Positions 43,283 through 52,204 are shown, counted from the first letter of the stretch. The stretch is DNA of 64,000 bases from Nonomuraea purpurea (GCF_042650645.1 NZ_JBHSBI010000002.1:434001-498000); one strand, 5' to 3'. Made by a program: numbers and translations. Notes: generated by a model not told the origin, from the letters alone.

Positions 43283-44311
43283 TCACGCCAGCAGTTCCCG
43301 CAGGAGCCGGTGCACGTTCCCGCCGATGATCTTGATGACGTCCTGCTCCTGCACGCCCCGCGCCAGCAGCCCCTCGGTCACCATGGGCAGCCCCGACGGC
43401 CCCTCCAGCCCCGGCACCGCGGACTTCGGGTCCACCCCGCGCGTGTTGACGCCCTCGCAGCACGGCGGCGTCAGATCGTCCATGACCTCGCGGATGAAGT
43501 CGGGCCCGAGACCGACGTGATCGATCCCGGTGACCGCCGCCACGTGCTCGATGTGGTCGAGCAGACGCTCGAGCGTCATGTCGGACTCACGGTCGGCCAG
43601 GAAGGGGGCGAAGAAGTTGACGCAGACCACGCCGCCGGTGGCCGCCACCCCGCGCAGCTGCTCGTCGGTGAGGTTGCGGTGGTGGTCGCGCAGCGCGCGG
43701 GCCGAGGAATGCGTGGCGATGACCGGCCTGGTCGCCAGCTCCAGCACGTGGGCGACGCCGGAGGCGCCCAGGTGGGAGACGTCGAAGACCATGCCGAGCC
43801 GTTCCATCTCCGCCAGCGCCTCGACGCCGTGGGAGGTCAGCCCGCTGCCCGTGGCGTCCTCGCCGCTGCCGTCGGCCAGCGCCGTACGGCCGAAGTGCGC
43901 GATCGACGCCACCCGCACGCCCAGCCGGTACATGGTCGAGATCAGCTCGACGTCCGCGTCGATGCCCGGCATGCTCTCCAACGCCAGCACCAGCGCGATC
44001 TCGCCCGCCTCGAGCGCGTGATCGATCTCGGCCGCGTCGAGGCACAGGCGCACCCGGCCGGCGTTGCCCTCGGCGAGCACGTGCGCGCACTCGATCATGC
44101 GCAATGTCTGACGCAGCGCCCCCTCCGGCCGGTGCTGGTCGTCGATGAAGACCGGCAGGACCTGCAGGTTCACCCCGCCCGCCACGAGCTGCGGCAGCCA
44201 GCGCTCGCGGAAGAACGCCGACCACTGCCCGGGCGGCCTGGCGGAGACGGCCATCAGGAGGTCGTTGTGGGTGTCGGCGACGACCGCACGCTGGTGGAGG
44301 GTAGACGTCAC
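43283..44311 (-). CDS. Membrane dipeptidase (M19, renal dipeptidase-like)
   Basis: 342 residues. The zinc site HxD appears as VADTHNDLL (H15, D17). Further family blocks are LALESMPGID, VFDVSHLGASG and PVIATHSSARALRDHHRNLTDEQL, supplying the bridging Glu and later His ligands, then GIDHVGLGPDFI. It hydrolyses dipeptides, often with D-residues. There is no signal peptide. GTG start; the gene begins 10 bp after the monooxygenase stop, so the pair is probably co-transcribed. Confidence 0.92.
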   Translation of the reverse strand: MTSTLHQRAVVADTHNDLLMAVSARPPGQWSAFFRERWLPQLVAGGVNLQVLPVFIDDQHRPEGALRQTLRMIECAHVLAEGNAGRVRLCLDAAEIDHALEAGEIALVLALESMPGIDADVELISTMYRLGVRVASIAHFGRTALADGSGEDATGSGLTSHGVEALAEMERLGMVFDVSHLGASGVAHVLELATRPVIATHSSARALRDHHRNLTDEQLRGVAATGGVVCVNFFAPFLADRESDMTLERLLDHIEHVAAVTGIDHVGLGPDFIREVMDDLTPPCCEGVNTRGVDPKSAVPGLEGPSGLPMVTEGLLARGVQEQDVIKIIGGNVHRLLRELLA

Positions 44312-44321
44312 GATCCAGACA

Positions 44322-45755
44322 TTACTCCGCCAGGCGGTAGGCCGGGATCGGTGGCCGGGCCGTCAGGCGGCGGTAGAGCGTCGTCGGGCCCGGCCAGTTG
44401 TTCGTGACCCGGCCCTGGTCGGTCTTGTACCAGCTCTGGCAGCCGGCGCCCCACACCATCCGCTCCATCGCCGCGTCGAGCTGCCCGCGCCAGGCCGCCA
44501 TCGCCTCGGGCCGCACCTCGATCGGGCCGTTCGCGGACAGGTACGGCAGACACGACATGACGTGGTTCACCTGGCACTCGATCATGAAGATGATCGAGTT
44601 GTGGCCGAGGTTCGTGTTGGGGCCGTACAGCAGGAACATGTTGGGGAAATTCTGGACGGAGATGCCCAGATACGCCTCAGCCCCGTCCTTCCACTGCTCC
44701 TCCAGCGACCGGCCGCCGAGCCCGGTGATCTCCATCGGGGCCAGGAACTCCGTGCTCCTGAACCCCGTGGCGTAGACGATCGTGTCCACCTCGCATGTGC
44801 CGTCGGCGGTCTGGACGCCCTTCGGCGTGATCCGGACGATCCCGTCGGTGACCACCTCCACGTTGTGCCTGGTCAGCGCCGGGTAGAAGGCGCTGTCGAT
44901 GACGACCCGCTTGCAGCCCGGCGGATAGCCGGGGGCGAGCTTGGCCCGCAGCGCCGGGTCGGCGACCTGGTCGTGCAGGTGCCGCAGCGCCCGCTGCCTG
45001 AGCAGGCCGGCGCTCCAGCCCTGGGCGAGCGCTGGATAGAGGGCGCCCTCGGCGTAGCGGTAGGTCCACTCGCGGTAGGCGCGCTGGAGGCCGGGGACGT
45101 AACGGAGGGCGAGCCTGGTCAGCGGGCTGAACGCGGCGTCCGGCTTGGGGATCACCCAGTTCGGGGTGCGCTGGAAGACGTACAGGCGTTCGGCCCGCTC
45201 CGCGACCCGGGGGATGAGCTGGGCCGCCGACGAGCCGTTCCCGATCACCGCGACGCGTCTGCCGGTGAGATCGTGGTCGTGGTTCCAGCGGGCGGAGTGG
45301 AAGGAGACGCCCGCGAAGTCCGACATTCCGGCTATGTCGGGGAGGCGGGGGCGGTTGAGCTGGCCGACGCCCATGACGAGCACGTCGAAGGTCTCGGTGC
45401 CGTTCGCGGTCGTCAGCCGCCATTTCAAGCCGTCGAAGGCAGCCCGCCGCACTTCCGCCCCGAACCTGATTTTTCGCCTGACGCGGTATTTATCGGCGCA
45501 GTGCTCTAGATATCCCAGAATTTCGGGCTGTTCTGGGTAGCGGCGGGTCCAGCTCGCGTACTTCTCGAATGAGTACGAGTACAAATGGGAGGGGATGTCG
45601 CATCCCGCCCCGGGATAGCTGTTGTCGCGCCACGTGCCCCCGAGGCCGTCCGCCTTCTCGAACACCGTGTAGGAGCCGACCCCGGCCCGTTCGAGCTGGA
45701 TCGCCATGCACAGTCCGCCGAACCCCGCCCCGATGATCGCGACGTCAGGTGCCAT
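44322..45755 (-). CDS. Flavin monooxygenase of the Baeyer-Villiger type
   Basis: 477 residues from ATG 45755 with GGAGGG 5 nt upstream. Two dinucleotide-binding motifs (IIGAGFGGLC at 7-16 and VAVIGNGSSAAQLIP) bracket the Baeyer-Villiger fingerprint FAGVSFHSARW (147-157). YSYSFEKYASWTRRYPEQPEI is typical of the phenylacetone/cyclohexanone-type group. It inserts oxygen into a ketone using NADPH and FAD; substrate unknown. Divergent from the Nif3 gene. Confidence 0.9.
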   Translation of the reverse strand: MAPDVAIIGAGFGGLCMAIQLERAGVGSYTVFEKADGLGGTWRDNSYPGAGCDIPSHLYSYSFEKYASWTRRYPEQPEILGYLEHCADKYRVRRKIRFGAEVRRAAFDGLKWRLTTANGTETFDVLVMGVGQLNRPRLPDIAGMSDFAGVSFHSARWNHDHDLTGRRVAVIGNGSSAAQLIPRVAERAERLYVFQRTPNWVIPKPDAAFSPLTRLALRYVPGLQRAYREWTYRYAEGALYPALAQGWSAGLLRQRALRHLHDQVADPALRAKLAPGYPPGCKRVVIDSAFYPALTRHNVEVVTDGIVRITPKGVQTADGTCEVDTIVYATGFRSTEFLAPMEITGLGGRSLEEQWKDGAEAYLGISVQNFPNMFLLYGPNTNLGHNSIIFMIECQVNHVMSCLPYLSANGPIEVRPEAMAAWRGQLDAAMERMVWGAGCQSWYKTDQGRVTNNWPGPTTLYRRLTARPPIPAYRLAE

Positions 45756-45847
45756 GCCACCCTCCACAGGTCAGGACTCACTTACACTACGCCGAACCGT
45801 GTTCCGACGACACCCCCGCCGCGTCCCCGCACCGGTAGTCTGCGCAG

Positions 45848-46657
45848 GTGGCTGCTGTGACGTTGACGAACGTGATCGAGGTGCTCGAGGCGGCCTACCC
45901 GCCCGCCCGAGCCGAGTCGTGGGACGCGGTGGGGCTGGTCAGCGGAGACCCCGCCCAGCCGGTGCGGCGGGTGCTGTTCGCGGTCGACCCGGTCGCGGTC
46001 GTGGCCGAGGAGGCCATGGAATGGGGCGCCGACCTGATCGTCACCCACCATCCCCTCTACCTGCGCGGCACCACCAGCGTGGCCGCCACCACCCCCAAGG
46101 GCCGCCTCGTTCACACCCTGATAAAGAACGACATCGCCCTCTACACCGCCCACACGAACGCCGACGTCGCCAACCCCGGCGTGTCCGACGCCCTGGCCAG
46201 AGCCGTCGGGCTGGCCGGCGACCTGGTGCCGCTGCAGCCCTTCCCCGACGACCCGTGGCGCGGCCTGGGCCGCATCGGCGAGTTGCCGGAGCCCACCTGC
46301 CTGGGCGACTTCGCCGCGCTGGCCGCCAAGGGCCTGCCGCGGACCGCCATGGGCCTGCGCGTGGCCGGCGACCTCGCGCGCCCCGTCACGCGGGTCGCGG
46401 TCAGCGGCGGCGCGGGCGACTCGCTCCTCGGCACCGCCAAGGCCGCGGGAGTCGACGTGTTCCTGACGGCTGACCTGCGCCACCATCCGGCCAGCGAATT
46501 CGTCGAGTCGGGCGGGCCCGCGCTGATCGACGCCGCCCACTGGGCGACCGAGTGGCCCTGGCTCGACAGCGCGGCGTCCATCCTGCGCGAGAGTGGCGTT
46601 ACCGTTGAAACGCGCGTCTCCGCCACGGTCACCGATGCTTGGACAAGAGGATATTGA
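45848..46657 (+). CDS. Nif3-like dinuclear metal centre protein
   Basis: 269 residues. The N-terminus SWDAVGLVSGDPAQPVRRVLFAVD and the metal-binding IVTHHPLYL and YTAHTNADVANPGVSDALA blocks are standard for this family, as is the late FLTADLRHHPASEFVE. Members bind two metal ions and form hexamers; the biochemical role is unsettled. GTG start. It heads a tight set with the zinc-ribbon and RNase H genes, an arrangement common in actinobacteria. Confidence 0.92.
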   Translation: MAAVTLTNVIEVLEAAYPPARAESWDAVGLVSGDPAQPVRRVLFAVDPVAVVAEEAMEWGADLIVTHHPLYLRGTTSVAATTPKGRLVHTLIKNDIALYTAHTNADVANPGVSDALARAVGLAGDLVPLQPFPDDPWRGLGRIGELPEPTCLGDFAALAAKGLPRTAMGLRVAGDLARPVTRVAVSGGAGDSLLGTAKAAGVDVFLTADLRHHPASEFVESGGPALIDAAHWATEWPWLDSAASILRESGVTVETRVSATVTDAWTRGY

Positions 46658-46659
46658 TC

Positions 46660-47400
46660 ATGAAAGCAGCCCCTGAGGCCCAGAAGCGACTGCTCGACCT
46701 GGCAGAGCTCGACGCCGTGATTGATCGGCTGGCGCACCGCCGGCGCACTTTGCCCGAGCTGGCCGAGATCGACGAGCGGTCCAAGCAGTACGCCAGGCTC
46801 GTCACCCAGGTGATCGAGGCCGAGACCGAGGCGGGCGACCTGGCGCGCGAGCAGAGCAAGGCCGAGAGCGACGTCGACGCCGTGCGCACCCGCGCCGACC
46901 GCGACCAGAAGCGCCTCGACTCCGGCGCCGTGACCTCCCCGCGCGACCTGTCCGGCCTGCAGTCCGAGATCGCCTCGCTGCAAAAGCGCCAGGGCGACCT
47001 GGAGGAGGTCGTACTGGAGATCATGGAACGCCGCGAGGCCGCCGACACCAAGGTCACCGACCTGGTCGCGCAGCGCGACGAGGTCGCCGCCGGCCTGGCC
47101 GACTCCGAGGGCCGCCGCGACGCCGCGCTCACCGACATCGACAAGGAGGCGGCCGAGGTCCAGGGCCGCCGAGGCGCCGTCGCCGGTGAGATCCCCGCCG
47201 ACCTGCTCGCCCTCTACGGCAAGCTCAAGGACCAGTACGGCGTGGGCGCCGCCATGCTGCACGGCGGCCGGTGCCAGGGCTGCAAGGTGGCCCTGTCCAT
47301 CGCCGAGATGAACCGCATCAAGGGAGCCCCCCACGACGAGGTGCTCCGATGCGAGGAGTGCCGCCGCATCCTCGTCCGCACCACAGAGTCGGGCCTGTGA
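46660..47400 (+). CDS. Coiled-coil protein with C-terminal C4 zinc ribbon
   Basis: 246 residues from ATG 46660, with AGAGG about 9 nt upstream, 2 bp after the Nif3 stop. About 180 residues of continuous coiled coil (Glu/Arg/Ala heptads) lead to a zinc ribbon with CQGC and CEEC as ligands, ending CRRILVRTTESGL. It is a conserved actinobacterial partner gene of Nif3 and RNase H; a nucleic acid or ribosome link has been suggested for the family but not proved. Confidence 0.9.
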   Translation: MKAAPEAQKRLLDLAELDAVIDRLAHRRRTLPELAEIDERSKQYARLVTQVIEAETEAGDLAREQSKAESDVDAVRTRADRDQKRLDSGAVTSPRDLSGLQSEIASLQKRQGDLEEVVLEIMERREAADTKVTDLVAQRDEVAAGLADSEGRRDAALTDIDKEAAEVQGRRGAVAGEIPADLLALYGKLKDQYGVGAAMLHGGRCQGCKVALSIAEMNRIKGAPHDEVLRCEECRRILVRTTESGL

Positions 47401-48665
47401 CGTCCTACATCGTCGAAGCCGACGGCGGCTCGCGCGGCAACCCCGGCCCGGCCGGCTACGGCGCGGTCGTCAAGGACGCCTCCGACGGCCAGGTGCTGGC
47501 GGAGGCGGCCGAGGCCATCGGCGTCGCGACCAACAACGTCGCCGAATACCGGGGGCTGATCGCCGGGCTGAAGGCCGTGCTCGACCTGGCCGGCGAGGGA
47601 GCGCCGGTGGCCGTGCGAATGGACTCCAAGCTGGTCGTCGAGCAGATGGCGGGCCGCTGGAAGATCAAGAACGAAGGGCTGCGCCCGCTCGCCCTGGAAG
47701 CGCAGGGGCTGGCCAGACGGCTGCGGGTGACGGAATGGACCTGGATTCCGCGCGACCGCAACAAGCACGCCGACCGGCTGGCCAACGAGGCCATGGACGC
47801 CGCGGCCAAGGGCCTGACCTGGAAGGCGGGCGGCACCCATGAGCAGGGCCCGGCTTCCGGCGCGACGGGCGCCCTCTCGGAGCCCGGCTCGGCTCGTTCG
47901 GCGCCGAAGGTCGTCCAGCAGACGGACCTCCTCGACGCGGGCGACAACCTCGCGTCCTCCTCCGGCCTGTCGGCCCCGACCGCCTCCGTCGCCGCCACCC
48001 AGCAGGCGATGAGCAAGGGCACAGGCTGGAGACCGCCCACCCGGGTCGCCACCTCACTCCTCCTCCTCAGACACGGCGAAACCCCCCTGTCCGTGGAACG
48101 CCGGTTCTCGGGCCTCGGCGACGCCGAACTCACACCCAACGGCCTGGCCCAGGCGTCGGCGGCGGCCGAGCGGCTCTCGCGCGAGCCGTACCACCTCGAC
48201 GTGATCGTCACCTCGCCACTCAACCGCGCCAGGCAGACCGCGGAAACCATCGCCAAACGGACCGGCCTCGACATCGAGATCGACGAAGGCCTCAGAGAAG
48301 CCGATTTCGGCGCCTGGGAGGGCCACACGTTCACGGAGGTCCAGCGCCGCTGGCCCGCCGAACTCGCCGCCTGGCTCGCCGACCCCGAAGCCGCCCCACC
48401 CGGCGGCGAAAGCTTCGCCACGACCGCACGCCGCGTCCAGGAGACGGGGGAGCGGCTGGTGGAGCGCTACGAGGGCAAGACCGTTCTGGCGGTCTCGCAC
48501 GTCACGCCCATCAAGATGCTGCTCAGGCTCGCCCTGATGGCCCCGCTGGAGTCCCTCTACCGGATGCACCTGGACCTGGCGTGCCTGTCGCTGATCGAGT
48601 ACTACGCGGACGGCCCCGCCGTGGTGAAGGCGTTCAACGACACCGCCCACCTACAACGGCACTGA
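47397..48665 (+). CDS. Bifunctional RNase HI / acid phosphatase (Rv2228c-like)
   Basis: 422 residues from GTG 47397, overlapping the previous stop (GTGA). Residues 1-140 are RNase HI: EADGGSRGNPGPAG, NNVAEYRGLIAGL, MDSKLVVEQM and RNKHADRLANEA supply the acidic active site. A ~70-residue variable linker follows. The C-terminal half is a histidine phosphatase: LLLLRHGETPLS (catalytic His), later VLAVSHVTPIK. In mycobacteria this fusion removes RNA from DNA hybrids and can dephosphorylate alpha-ribazole phosphate in cobalamin synthesis. Confidence 0.93.
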   Translation: MTSYIVEADGGSRGNPGPAGYGAVVKDASDGQVLAEAAEAIGVATNNVAEYRGLIAGLKAVLDLAGEGAPVAVRMDSKLVVEQMAGRWKIKNEGLRPLALEAQGLARRLRVTEWTWIPRDRNKHADRLANEAMDAAAKGLTWKAGGTHEQGPASGATGALSEPGSARSAPKVVQQTDLLDAGDNLASSSGLSAPTASVAATQQAMSKGTGWRPPTRVATSLLLLRHGETPLSVERRFSGLGDAELTPNGLAQASAAAERLSREPYHLDVIVTSPLNRARQTAETIAKRTGLDIEIDEGLREADFGAWEGHTFTEVQRRWPAELAAWLADPEAAPPGGESFATTARRVQETGERLVERYEGKTVLAVSHVTPIKMLLRLALMAPLESLYRMHLDLACLSLIEYYADGPAVVKAFNDTAHLQRH

Positions 48666-48799
48666 CCCCCGGCTGGTGGGGCGTGCCGGACGTTCGTCAG
48701 AACCTCCGGCCGTCGGAACCTCCGGCACGCCCACTGAAGCGCCATCGCCCCCCTCAGACGATGACCTGCCCATCCCATCGAGGCGATCTTGCCGCTGGA

Positions 48800-48827
48800 T
48801 TGGGAACCGCTTGAAATTTGATAATCT
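48800..48827 (+). promoter_or_regulatory. Promoter of rnpB
   Basis: TTGGGA (48800-48805), 16-bp spacer and TAATCT (48822-48827) just before the mature 5' end of the RNase P RNA; the overlapping GATAAT (48820-48825) is another -10 reading. Confidence 0.45.
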
Positions 48828-48831
48828 TGCA

Positions 48832-49226
48832 GCCAGACGAGTCGGCCGGGCGACCGCGTCGGGCCTTCGGGCCCGCCGAGGAAGGTCCGGGCTCCACAGG
48901 GCAGGGTGGTCGGTAACGCCGACCCGGGGTGACCCGCGGGACAGTGCCACAGAAAGCAAACCGCCTCTCGGTCCGCCGGGAGGTAAGGGTGAAAGGGTGG
49001 TGTAAGAGACCACCAGCGCCCACGGCGACGTGGGCGGCTAGGTAAACCCCACCCGGAGCAAGGTCAAGAAGGGACGCTCCCAGGAGCGTCCCGCGCGCGA
49101 CGTTCGAGGGCTGCCCGCCCGAGCCGCGCGGGTAGACCGCTCGAGGCCGCCGGCAACGGCGGCCCTAGATGGATGGTCGCCCCTTCAAACGAAGGACAGA
49201 ACCCGGCCTACAGGCCGACTCGTCAC
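48832..49226 (+). ncRNA. rnpB: RNase P RNA (class A)
   Basis: About 395 nt. The 5' end GACGAGTCGGCCGGGCGACCGC pairs with the 3' end GGCCGACTCGTC to form P1. Universal conserved blocks are present: GAGGAAGGTCCGGGCTCC, ACAGTGCCACAGAAAGCAAACCGCC, GGTAAGGGTGAAAGGGTG and, near the end, AACCCGGCCTACAGG. It is the catalytic part of RNase P, which trims tRNA 5' ends. Exact ends are set by the P1 pairing and may be off by a few bases. Confidence 0.95.
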
Positions 49227-49272
49227 TACAAATCCCATCTACCAGGCGAAACGGCCAGTGCACGATCGCTGG

Positions 49273-49297
49273 TTCCGCTGCAGCTCCGCGAGCGGAA
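49273..49297 (+). terminator. Hairpin downstream of rnpB
   Basis: 7-bp stem TTCCGCT / AGCGGAA with an 11-nt loop, about 45 nt after the RNA's 3' end and before the convergent GH5 gene. No T-tract. Confidence 0.4.
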
Positions 49298-49321
49298 TTG
49301 ATCTCGCCACGGCCTGGGCCC

Positions 49322-50260
49322 TCATCGCTCGGAAACCAGTGGCCGCAGGTGCCCCGGGATCAGAGCCTGTCGCAGCGGCTCACGCCATGAGTTCAGATCC
49401 GGGTTGAACACGCCGAAATCCGTGCCGAAGTCCCAGTAGGCCCAGCTCATTCCCAGGCGCTCGGCCTCCGACCGCACGAACGCGGTCCATTCCACGCGAG
49501 AGGCCGCGTGGGCCTTCGAGAAGGTGCCGAACTCGCCGAGGAACAACGGGAGGCCGTGCTCGCTCGCCCATGCGGCGGCCGTGGTGAGGTCGCGGCGTAC
49601 GGTGGCCCGATCGGCGTCGTCGCCCCAGCGCGTGCCCAGCCAGGCGTCGGCTCCCTTGACCCAGCCGGCGCCCTGGTGGGTGAAGGCGAACGGCGCGTAG
49701 TAGTGAACCGTGGCCATCAAATGGTCGTCCTGCGGGAGGTCCAGCTGCGCGAGCGCGTCGATGTCGTTCATCCGCGCCGGGCCGATGAGCACGGTGCGGT
49801 CCGGGTTCGACTCGCGTACGACAGCCAACGCCTTCGCGGCCAGCCCGTTCCACCGCTCCGGCGTCATCGGGTCGCGGGGCTCGTTGAGCAGTTCGAAGCA
49901 GAGTGGCTCCGAATGGTCCGCGTAGCGCGGCGCGATCTGCCGCCAGAGCGCGAGGAATCGTCCCTCGTGCTGGTCGGGGGCGGCGCAGACCTCGTCATAG
50001 TGGTGGACGTTGATGACGACGTTCAGGCCGCGCCGGAGGGCGCCGTTCACCGCTCGGTCCACTCGGTCGAAGAAGGCCGGATCGATCCGGTACGGCGGGG
50101 TCTCGGCGGCGTGCGCCGACCAGCGGACGGGAAGGCGAACGGTGTCGAACCCGGCCAGCGCCACCTCGTCGAAGTACCGCTCCTCAAGCCGGAAGCCGGG
50201 CTCGCCCTCACCACGAGCGTCCAGCGCGTTGCCGAAATTGACGCCCCGCCCCAGCCGCAT
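49322..50260 (-). CDS. Glycoside hydrolase family 5 enzyme, apparently cytoplasmic
   Basis: 312 residues. N-terminal GVNFGNALDARGEG, the GH5 block FDTVRLPVRWSAH, acid/base E127 in ELLNEPRD, TVHYYAPFAFTHQG, and nucleophile E243 in LFLGEFGTF. GH5 enzymes cleave beta-glucans, mannans and related glycosides. There is no signal peptide, so it probably acts on imported oligosaccharides. Monocistronic. Confidence 0.9.
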   Translation of the reverse strand: MRLGRGVNFGNALDARGEGEPGFRLEERYFDEVALAGFDTVRLPVRWSAHAAETPPYRIDPAFFDRVDRAVNGALRRGLNVVINVHHYDEVCAAPDQHEGRFLALWRQIAPRYADHSEPLCFELLNEPRDPMTPERWNGLAAKALAVVRESNPDRTVLIGPARMNDIDALAQLDLPQDDHLMATVHYYAPFAFTHQGAGWVKGADAWLGTRWGDDADRATVRRDLTTAAAWASEHGLPLFLGEFGTFSKAHAASRVEWTAFVRSEAERLGMSWAYWDFGTDFGVFNPDLNSWREPLRQALIPGHLRPLVSER

Positions 50261-50320
50261 GCTCCTGCGTCCCTTCTCTCGCCCGGCAAACGTACATCAC
50301 GCGAAGGTCTCAGAGCGTGG

Positions 50321-51088
50321 CTACCGCGTGCGGCCGTCCTGGTCGAGTTCGGCCAGTCCGGCCAGAATCCGGTCCAGGCCGAACTGGAAGTCTTCGGTGG
50401 TGTAGCCGATTGAGCCGGTGTTCGCCTGATCGCCGAAGAGCCGGCAGAACATGGGATACCGATCCGGCGTCATGACCCCTCCGAGAAACCGGAAGTAGTC
50501 GCCTCCCGCACCGTCGGCGATAATCGGGTCCAGGGTGAGACGGGCCTGCTCGCGGACGTAGCCGGAGATCAGGGTGACGGCGCGGAGCTGGTCGGGGGAG
50601 CTCAGGGTGGTCCGGGACAGCGCCCTGAGCATGTGCTCTCCCCACAGCAGTTCGTTCGGCATGTTCGGCGGGCCGGACGTGGGCACCTGCAGGGCCCATG
50701 GATGCCGCCGGTAGAGGTCGTAGATCTGCCAGGCGATGCCGGCGAGAGAATCACGCCAGCGTTCGGAGCCGGGCGGCAGGTCAGGAGGTGGCTCGGTGGC
50801 GGCATCGCGCATCACCATCACCAGGTCGTCCTTGGAGCGGACGTGCCGGTACAGCGAGGTCGTCGCGGCGCCGAGGGCGGAGGCGACGCGAGCCAGCGAT
50901 ACCGCGGCGAGCCCTTCGTTGTCGGCGATGTCGATCGCGGCTGTGACGATTCGCTCCAGGGTGAGGCCCGGCCGCGGACCTGGCCGGCGTTCGTCGGCTG
51001 CCTGGGCGCGTCTGCGGGCCGCGTCACCAGAGGCGCGCCAGGCCAGTTCGATGCCCGCCGGCGTGCGTGTCCTGTGCTGCTCGCCCAT
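50321..51088 (-). CDS. TetR-family regulator (TetR/AcrR, TetR_C_1-like)
   Basis: 255 residues from ATG 51088. After a ~45-residue basic leader, the HTH reads LTLERIVTAAIDIADNEG and VSLARVASALGAATTSLYRHVRSKDDLV. The C-terminal domain resembles that of TetR itself and relatives that sense drugs. It is divergent from a membrane-protein gene, and a 47-bp palindrome fills the gap between them, so it very likely represses itself and its neighbour. Confidence 0.88.
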   Translation of the reverse strand: MGEQHRTRTPAGIELAWRASGDAARRRAQAADERRPGPRPGLTLERIVTAAIDIADNEGLAAVSLARVASALGAATTSLYRHVRSKDDLVMVMRDAATEPPPDLPPGSERWRDSLAGIAWQIYDLYRRHPWALQVPTSGPPNMPNELLWGEHMLRALSRTTLSSPDQLRAVTLISGYVREQARLTLDPIIADGAGGDYFRFLGGVMTPDRYPMFCRLFGDQANTGSIGYTTEDFQFGLDRILAGLAELDQDGRTR

Positions 51089-51131
51089 CGTGGCCGTCTC
51101 CCTGTGCTGCTCTGCCGTCCCGGCAAGTCTA

Positions 51132-51178
51132 TAGTGGCGTATGTTGTTCGCCACTATGGCGAACAACATACGCCACTA
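51132..51178. promoter_or_regulatory. 47-bp near-perfect palindrome, shared operator of the TetR pair
   Basis: Two 22-bp arms that are exact reverse complements (51132-51153 and 51157-51178) flank a 3-bp centre CTA. Arm start TAGTGGCGTATGTTGTTCGC. TATAGT at 51130-51135 could be the -10 of the rightward gene and CATAGT (minus strand, 51158-51153) that of tetR, so bound protein would block both. No error exists in the 44 paired bases. Confidence 0.8.
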
Positions 51179-51195
51179 GGTGGACGGAGAAGGGC

Positions 51196-51867
51196 ATGCG
51201 AAAGCGGACATCGGTAGCGTCGGTGGGGATGTGGGCCGGCGGTGGCTACGCCGCCCTGTCGCTGGTCTACCTGGTGGTTCTCACGGTGATGATGGCGCGA
51301 GGGTTGCCGTTTCCGCCCCAGGAGCCCTTCACGACCACCTTCCACGCGATCATGATGCTCGCGGTCCTGGCCATGGTGCCGCTGTGGTGCGCCGTCCATC
51401 TCGCCACCCCGGCGGACAAACAGGTGTTCACGCTCATCTCCCTGGCGTTCGTCGTCATGCTGGCCGTGGTCGTCTGCGCCAACCGGTTCGTGGGGCTGAC
51501 GATGGTCAGGCAGAGTCCCGGCCTGGGCAGGACGGCGGGACTGGAGTGGTTCCAGCCCTACGGCTGGCCGTCGCTGACGTTCGCCTTCGAGATGCTCGGC
51601 TGGGGGGTATTCTTCTCCCTGGCCTGCCTCTTCCTGGCCCCGGCGTTCCGCGTTCGCGGACTCGAACGCGGCATCTCCGTGATCTTCGCGACCGTGGGCG
51701 TGCTCAGCCTGGGCGGAGCGCTCGGGCTCTTCGCCAACTCCACTGCGGTGATGGGCGCGATCGCACCGCTGGCGTGGGGGTTGGGGCCCGCCGTCGTCGT
51801 CGTCCTGGTCATGCTCTGGCTGCACCGGCGCGCCGGTAGCGGTCAAGCCCTTACGAAGGGGATCTGA
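51196..51867 (+). CDS. Integral membrane protein controlled by the divergent TetR
   Basis: 223 residues from ATG 51196 (GGAG 6 nt upstream) with about six membrane segments: near 10-30, 47-66, 75-95, a central one around FAFEMLGWGVFFSLACLFLA, and two more near the C-terminus. I do not recognise a named family. Its pairing with a TetR gene suggests a response to a small molecule, perhaps export, but no transporter motif is visible. Confidence 0.75.
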   Translation: MRKRTSVASVGMWAGGGYAALSLVYLVVLTVMMARGLPFPPQEPFTTTFHAIMMLAVLAMVPLWCAVHLATPADKQVFTLISLAFVVMLAVVVCANRFVGLTMVRQSPGLGRTAGLEWFQPYGWPSLTFAFEMLGWGVFFSLACLFLAPAFRVRGLERGISVIFATVGVLSLGGALGLFANSTAVMGAIAPLAWGLGPAVVVVLVMLWLHRRAGSGQALTKGI

Positions 51868-51869
51868 GG

Positions 51870-51941
51870 CCTCGTCGACCGGGTTCGAACCGGCGTCCAC
51901 CCGGTCCCGAGCCGGGCGCTCTACCGGTGAGCTACGGCGTG
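51870..51941 (-). tRNA. tRNA-Pro(CGG)-like gene with a degenerate acceptor stem
   Basis: 72 nt on the minus strand fold as a tRNA: D arm GCTC/GAGC with GG in the loop, a perfect 5-bp anticodon stem CCCGG/CCGGG with loop CTCGGGA (anticodon CGG, proline), 5-nt variable loop, T arm with TTCGAAC. The acceptor stem has two mismatches (positions 2-71 A/A and 5-68 C/A), the discriminator is G, and CCA is not encoded. It ends 2 bp from the preceding gene's stop. It may be a decaying tRNA. Confidence 0.6.
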
Positions 51942-51985
51942 GTCGTGTCCAGTCTGCTCAACACAGGTCAGCTTGCGCCACTCCT

Positions 51986-52204
51986 TTACGCGGGGTGATC
52001 CTTCACCGGCACGACCCCGGATCGGAGCCCGTGCAGGGCGTCGGCGGCCAGTTCCTCCTTCACGTGCTTGCCGCTGAAGACACCCGCCCGGCGCAGCAGT
52101 GCCGCCCACACCGGATCGGCGACGGTGACGCCGTGCACCAGTTCCGGCGTGGGCCGGAACGCGGCCGTGGCGCGTCGCGGCGCGCTCCCGGCGGTTGCGG
52201 TTTC
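51986..52204 (-). pseudogene. Remnant or short ORF of unknown family
   Basis: A 72-codon open frame with protein-like content (ELVHGVTVADPVWAALLRRAG, then FSGKHVKEELAADALHGL and SGVVPVKDHPA before the stop). It has no ATG; an internal GTG at 52138 would give 50 residues but with a weak ribosome site, and a stop lies directly upstream at 52205. It reads like the 3' end of a gene whose front is lost. Family not recognised. Confidence 0.4.
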
